From an uncultured Clostridia bacterium (lineage in GTDB: Bacteria > Bacillota_A > Clostridia > Oscillospirales > Ruminococcaceae), in NCBI GenBank assembly GCA_947169455.1, contig CAMVPV010000045.1:1-8168 (forward strand): DNA of 8,168 nt, written 5' to 3'. Below the pieces are notes generated by a model. That model searched no databases, was not told the origin of the DNA, and saw nothing but the letters and a program-made list of their open reading frames with translations. Shown here in pieces: positions 5,254 through 8,168 of the stretch. Positions within the stretch are counted from its first letter, which is position 1, and every line of letters starts with the position of its first letter. Position numbers and translations under genes: made by a program.

Positions 5254-6456
5254 ATGAAGAAAATAATAAGGATCATAATAGCTGCCGCAGATATCATACT
5301 GCTGGGCGTATTCATCGGAGTGCTGCTGTACTGTCAGAAGCAGATAAATACCGTATCGCTCCAGCCCGCAGCCGATATATGGGACGGCGGCACCCCCGGA
5401 ACGAGCTATTCGGTGATATCTCTGAGCATAGACAGGATATTTGCCAAAAATCTCGACAGCATCTACGAGCTGAAAAAGGCTGTCACAAAAAAGCTGACCG
5501 ACCTTTCGATACCCGAGACCACGCCCGAGGGGAACAAGAGCTATACCGACTGCTGGTACGGCTCGGAAATAACCGTGCTCACATCGCCGAAGGGCAAGGT
5601 GACCGTAAGGCTGTATTATGTCGGCGGAGATTTCTTCACGGTGCATCTGCCGCGGCAGCTTTCGGGCAGCACGTTCTCTGCCGATGACATAAACATCGAC
5701 GGCATCGTACTCGACGAAAACGCCTCGTGGCAGCTGTACGGCTCGCGCTGCGATACGGAGGGAATGACGGTATTCGCCGGAGACACGGAATTGGTGGTGA
5801 CCGGTGTGATCGCCGCACCCACCGAAAAGGGCATACTGAAGAGCGCCTACGATGATCTTGGTATGCCGTGCGCCTATGTACCCTATCAGGCATCTGCCAA
5901 TGTAAAGGGCGATTCGGTAAAATTCACAGGATATGACGCCCTTCTCCCGGACAATGTCAAAAGCTTTGCGGAAAATGTCGTTAAGGGCGCCGCAGGCATC
6001 AACGAAACGACCACCACCATGTACGTTTCGGACAGCAGGTCGCGCTACCGCCTTGAAGCGATACGCGACAGCTCCAAGCACATGGAGCGGTTCGTCAGCC
6101 GGAGCAATACCGCAGAGCTCCCGTACTGGGAGATCGCCGCGCAGGATGTCATGCTGAGACTGACCGTATCCTACCGGCTGTGCATAGGACTGCTGGTGCC
6201 GCTGATAATATCCGCAGGGTACTGGCTTGTCCTGTTCTACCTGCTGCTCGTAAGGGCAAAGAACAGGGTCGTCACGATAGCCGACAGAAAGATAGAAAAC
6301 AGGAAAATGGAAAGATATCTGCGCAAGCAGAAGGAAAAACAGGAAAAACGCGCGATGCAGGAGGAAGCGGAAAGGAAAAAAGCAGCCGCTCAGGCAAGTG
6401 CTCCTGCACCGGCAGCATCGCCGGGGACGGACGGAAAGGAAAAGTCCGGAAAATGA
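5254..6456 (+). CDS. MacB periplasmic-core-like protein with two TM segments
   Basis: A 400-residue membrane protein. One N-terminal membrane helix (about 3-26) is followed by an extracytoplasmic domain of about 270 residues, a second helix (309-333) and a highly charged cytoplasmic tail (336-400) that turns Ala/Pro-rich. The central domain shows the rhythm of the MacB periplasmic core family: YYVGGDFFTV at 121-130, then L-SGSTFSADD, a GIVLDENAS strand, and ELVVTGVIAAP at 179-189. This parallels the V-x-G-x-FF ... G-R-x-F-x-x-x-D ... V-x-G-V-x-P pattern of MacB/FtsX-type proteins. Those permeases carry three C-terminal membrane helices; here there is one plus a Lys/Glu-rich helical tail, so it cannot be a complete permease and may be an accessory subunit. 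It lies 5 nt after the MalG-type gene and 25 nt before an HlyD-like gene. Family call by pattern only. Confidence 0.65.
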   Translation: MKKIIRIIIAAADIILLGVFIGVLLYCQKQINTVSLQPAADIWDGGTPGTSYSVISLSIDRIFAKNLDSIYELKKAVTKKLTDLSIPETTPEGNKSYTDCWYGSEITVLTSPKGKVTVRLYYVGGDFFTVHLPRQLSGSTFSADDINIDGIVLDENASWQLYGSRCDTEGMTVFAGDTELVVTGVIAAPTEKGILKSAYDDLGMPCAYVPYQASANVKGDSVKFTGYDALLPDNVKSFAENVVKGAAGINETTTTMYVSDSRSRYRLEAIRDSSKHMERFVSRSNTAELPYWEIAAQDVMLRLTVSYRLCIGLLVPLIISAGYWLVLFYLLLVRAKNRVVTIADRKIENRKMERYLRKQKEKQEKRAMQEEAERKKAAAQASAPAPAASPGTDGKEKSGK

Positions 6457-6469
6457 CCGTATTTATTTT

Positions 6470-6474
6470 GGAGG
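6470..6474 (+). promoter_or_regulatory. Strong ribosome binding site for the adaptor gene
   Basis: A consensus GGAGG lies 7 nt before the ATG at 6482, in the 25-nt gap after the MacB-like gene. No promoter was seen in the gap, so the gene should be expressed from the upstream operon. Confidence 0.75.
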
Positions 6475-6481
6475 CAGCAGA

Positions 6482-8168
6482 ATGAACAGTGAAGGCGCAG
6501 CGCGCAAAAATCTGATAAAGAATATAACGATAGCTTTTCTCGCATTGATGCTCATCCTGACGTTCTTCTCGAACACCATCATGAACCGCTCACTGCCGGA
6601 GGTCTCCACCAAGACCCCCGTGAACGGCACGATATCCGAAAATGTCCGCGGCTCCGGCCGCCTTGAAGCGGAAAAGACCTATGATGTGATAGTTGATGAG
6701 ACGAGAACGGTAAAGGCTGTATATGTCAAGACGGGAGATACCGTTGAAAAGGGCGATATCATATACTCGCTCGAGGATATCGAAAGCACGGAGCTCGAAG
6801 AGGCACGCAGGAACCTCAGTACATACGAGGCAGATTACAAGAAGGCACTCATCACCGCAGAGGGCGGCACGCAGTATCTGAACGAGATCCTGGAGATCGA
6901 AAACGCAAGAAACGACCTTTCGGATGCGCAGAGAGATCTCTCACGCTTCAACGATGAGGATTACCTGAAAACAAAGTACGCTGCTGATTATCTCGCACTG
7001 GAGCGCCTCAACACTGATATCGAGCTTCTCACCGAACAGACGAAGAACTCCGAATACAAGGGGTATGTGCTCGCACAGCTCGAATCAAAGGCGACCGAGA
7101 CAGATCAGGCGATAGCCTGCCTCGATACCGAGGATTTCTCTCCGCTCCCCGCAGAATGGTACGAAAAGCTCACGGCTGCCTCCGACAACGTCAAGCAGCT
7201 TGAAAAGCAAAAGGAAAAGACCACCAACAAGCGCACGGAGATAGAAAAGCGCAAGACCGCAGCAGAGGGCTACATCTCCGCCCTCGATACCGATGAGATG
7301 CTCGGTCTTCCCACAAAATACTACGACAGGATAAAGAAGCAGCTTCGCGCAAAGAACGAAGCCAAGGGCGTCTATGAGCTCGCCAAGCAGGAATACGATG
7401 CCGTTTCCGCCAAGGTCGGCACCGTGACCGATTACGACGACAACATTAAGTCAAAGCAGCGCGAGATAGACGCAAAGCAGGCAGAGATCAACAAGCTGAC
7501 CGGTGATCTGTCCGCTGTCCACTTCATAATTGTGGATGAAAACAATAATTACATAGACAATTCCGCAGAGGCAGAAGCTATCTACACTAAGCTGGAAACT
7601 GCCCGCAGAGAGCTCCGCTATCTCCAGGAAGACCTCGAATCAATGGTCTCCAAGAACAACAACAACATGGGGCTCACCACTCAGCTGAAGACCGCAAGGA
7701 CCAAAATGGAGAATGCTCAGACCAGCTACTTCAACTCCCTGAAGAGCCTCGATGAAGTAAAAAAGAAGATCAAGTATGAACTCATCGATGACCTCAACAA
7801 GGTAAAGAAGGAACTTGAGGACTACGACGCATCTCCTGAAAACCAGGGCACCTCCTCCGCTGCCGATGAAGCCGAAAAGCGCGTTGATGACGCAAAGCGC
7901 AGCCTCAGCCTTCTCAAAAACGAAGCGCGCACCGAGCTCCGCACAAAGAAGGCGGACATCGACAGGTGCAAGAGCCTGCTCTCCAAAAAGGAAGAGTACG
8001 AAAAGAGCAGCGCCGATTTCAGAGTGAAGCTGCTCACCGACAAGGAAAAGCTCCAGGAGACGATAAAGGAAAAGAGACAGAAGGTATCCTCGCTCGAAAC
8101 CGCGCTTTCCGTAAAGAAACAGAGCCGAATATTATTTCAAAAAGTGATGTGTTTAAAGGCACAAGGGA
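6482..8168 (+). CDS. HlyD/MacA-like membrane-fusion protein, 3' end missing
   Basis: A partial gene open at the right edge, 562 codons seen. After a short basic N-terminus there is one membrane helix (about 12-34), then the first half of a lipoyl-like domain (about 45-99) with the V-x-G-T-I ... G-x-G-x-L ... V-K-x-G-D-x-V-x-K-G-D family pattern. Residues about 100-545 are almost wholly charged heptad sequence, a coiled coil far longer than the 60-200 residues usual in MacA or HlyD. The second lipoyl half and beta-barrel would be expected past the window. An internal repeat occurs: LDTEDFSPLPAEWYEKL at residue 214 and LDTDEMLGLPTKYYDRI at 268, 54 codons apart. Such proteins link an inner-membrane transporter to the outside; in Gram-positive bacteria YknX is an example. 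The last 15 or so codons differ sharply in codon use and may not be native. Confidence 0.82.
   Translation, partial: MNSEGAARKNLIKNITIAFLALMLILTFFSNTIMNRSLPEVSTKTPVNGTISENVRGSGRLEAEKTYDVIVDETRTVKAVYVKTGDTVEKGDIIYSLEDIESTELEEARRNLSTYEADYKKALITAEGGTQYLNEILEIENARNDLSDAQRDLSRFNDEDYLKTKYAADYLALERLNTDIELLTEQTKNSEYKGYVLAQLESKATETDQAIACLDTEDFSPLPAEWYEKLTAASDNVKQLEKQKEKTTNKRTEIEKRKTAAEGYISALDTDEMLGLPTKYYDRIKKQLRAKNEAKGVYELAKQEYDAVSAKVGTVTDYDDNIKSKQREIDAKQAEINKLTGDLSAVHFIIVDENNNYIDNSAEAEAIYTKLETARRELRYLQEDLESMVSKNNNNMGLTTQLKTARTKMENAQTSYFNSLKSLDEVKKKIKYELIDDLNKVKKELEDYDASPENQGTSSAADEAEKRVDDAKRSLSLLKNEARTELRTKKADIDRCKSLLSKKEEYEKSSADFRVKLLTDKEKLQETIKEKRQKVSSLETALSVKKQSRILFQKVMCLKAQG
7121..7333 (+). repeat. 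54-codon internal repeat in the adaptor coiled coil
   Basis: The encoded pattern LDT-acidic-acidic ... LP-x-x-aromatic-Tyr-x-basic-hydrophobic occurs at 7121 and again at 7283, each followed by a heptad-rich stretch. The Pro-containing start would break the helix, so these may be hinges between coiled-coil segments that arose by duplication. Confidence 0.55.
8124..8168. other. Compositional break, candidate insertion or assembly junction
   Basis: From about 8124 GC drops to roughly one third, and codons change: CGA, TTA twice, CAA twice, TTT and TGT appear within 15 codons. TTA, CGA and TGT occur nowhere earlier in this reading frame, and CAA and TTT are nearly absent. The encoded residues lose the charged heptad pattern (RILFQKVMCLKAQG). 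An inserted element, a frame-preserving rearrangement or a chimeric contig end are all possible. No recognised IS end or intron boundary motif was identified. Confidence 0.45.

Noticed and set aside
5224..6081. 285-codon open frame on the - strand
   Set aside because: Antisense to the MacB-like gene, no ribosome site or recognisable motif; open because of the codon bias of the sense strand.
8124..8168. Group II intron 5' end or a named IS terminus at the right edge
   Set aside because: The GTGATG at 8145 only loosely recalls the GTGYG intron start, and no inverted terminal repeat or target duplication can be tested within the window.
1..8168. tRNA or rRNA genes
   Set aside because: No cloverleaf with GGTTCGA-type T-loop or rRNA-like stretch was recognised on either strand by eye.

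Overview
The window looks like chromosome of a Gram-positive gut Firmicute, most likely Ruminococcus or another Oscillospiraceae member. The clues are moderate GC, heavy use of ATA for isoleucine alongside CTC/CTG leucine, sigma-A-type promoters with extended -10 boxes, strong GGAG-type ribosome binding sites, and families typical of that group (zinc-ribbon plus DUF2628-like membrane protein, XRE regulator with membrane tail, MalF/MalG permeases without their own ATPase). This assignment is an inference from style; no rRNA or marker gene is present. All six genes lie on the + strand.

Region 1 (1-1231): a single gene with its own promoter (94-122). It encodes a cytosolic double zinc-binding module joined to a DUF2628-like membrane domain. 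The natural start is at 163, because the promoter lies inside the longer reading frame. A weak hairpin follows. Region 2 (1262-3123): a second promoter, almost the same in layout, drives a two-gene unit. The genes are an XRE-type DNA-binding protein with a proline-rich linker and a membrane domain built from repeats, and, 4 nt downstream, a compact Sfp-type 4'-phosphopantetheinyl transferase.

Region 3 (3124-3419): a 296-bp regulatory intergenic region, the densest non-coding stretch of the window. It holds two good promoters (P1 3172-3200, P2 3293-3321). A dyad sits over the predicted P1 start, and an inverted repeat runs into the P2 -35 box. Just downstream of P2 are five copies of GGTTGC, the last four spaced exactly 10 bp apart. 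No gene was found in it.

Region 4 (3420-8168): a tightly packed operon: MalF-type sugar permease, MalG-type sugar permease (ATGA overlap), a MacB-periplasmic-core-like protein lacking the usual multi-TM permease core, and the start of an HlyD/MacA-like membrane-fusion protein with an extremely long coiled coil. CUT1 sugar-importer permeases in one transcription unit with MacA/MacB-like export or mechanotransmission parts is the most unusual feature here. No ATPase or solute-binding protein is visible. The last reading frame changes sharply in codon use and character over its final ~45 bases (from about 8124), suggesting an insertion or assembly junction rather than native coding sequence.
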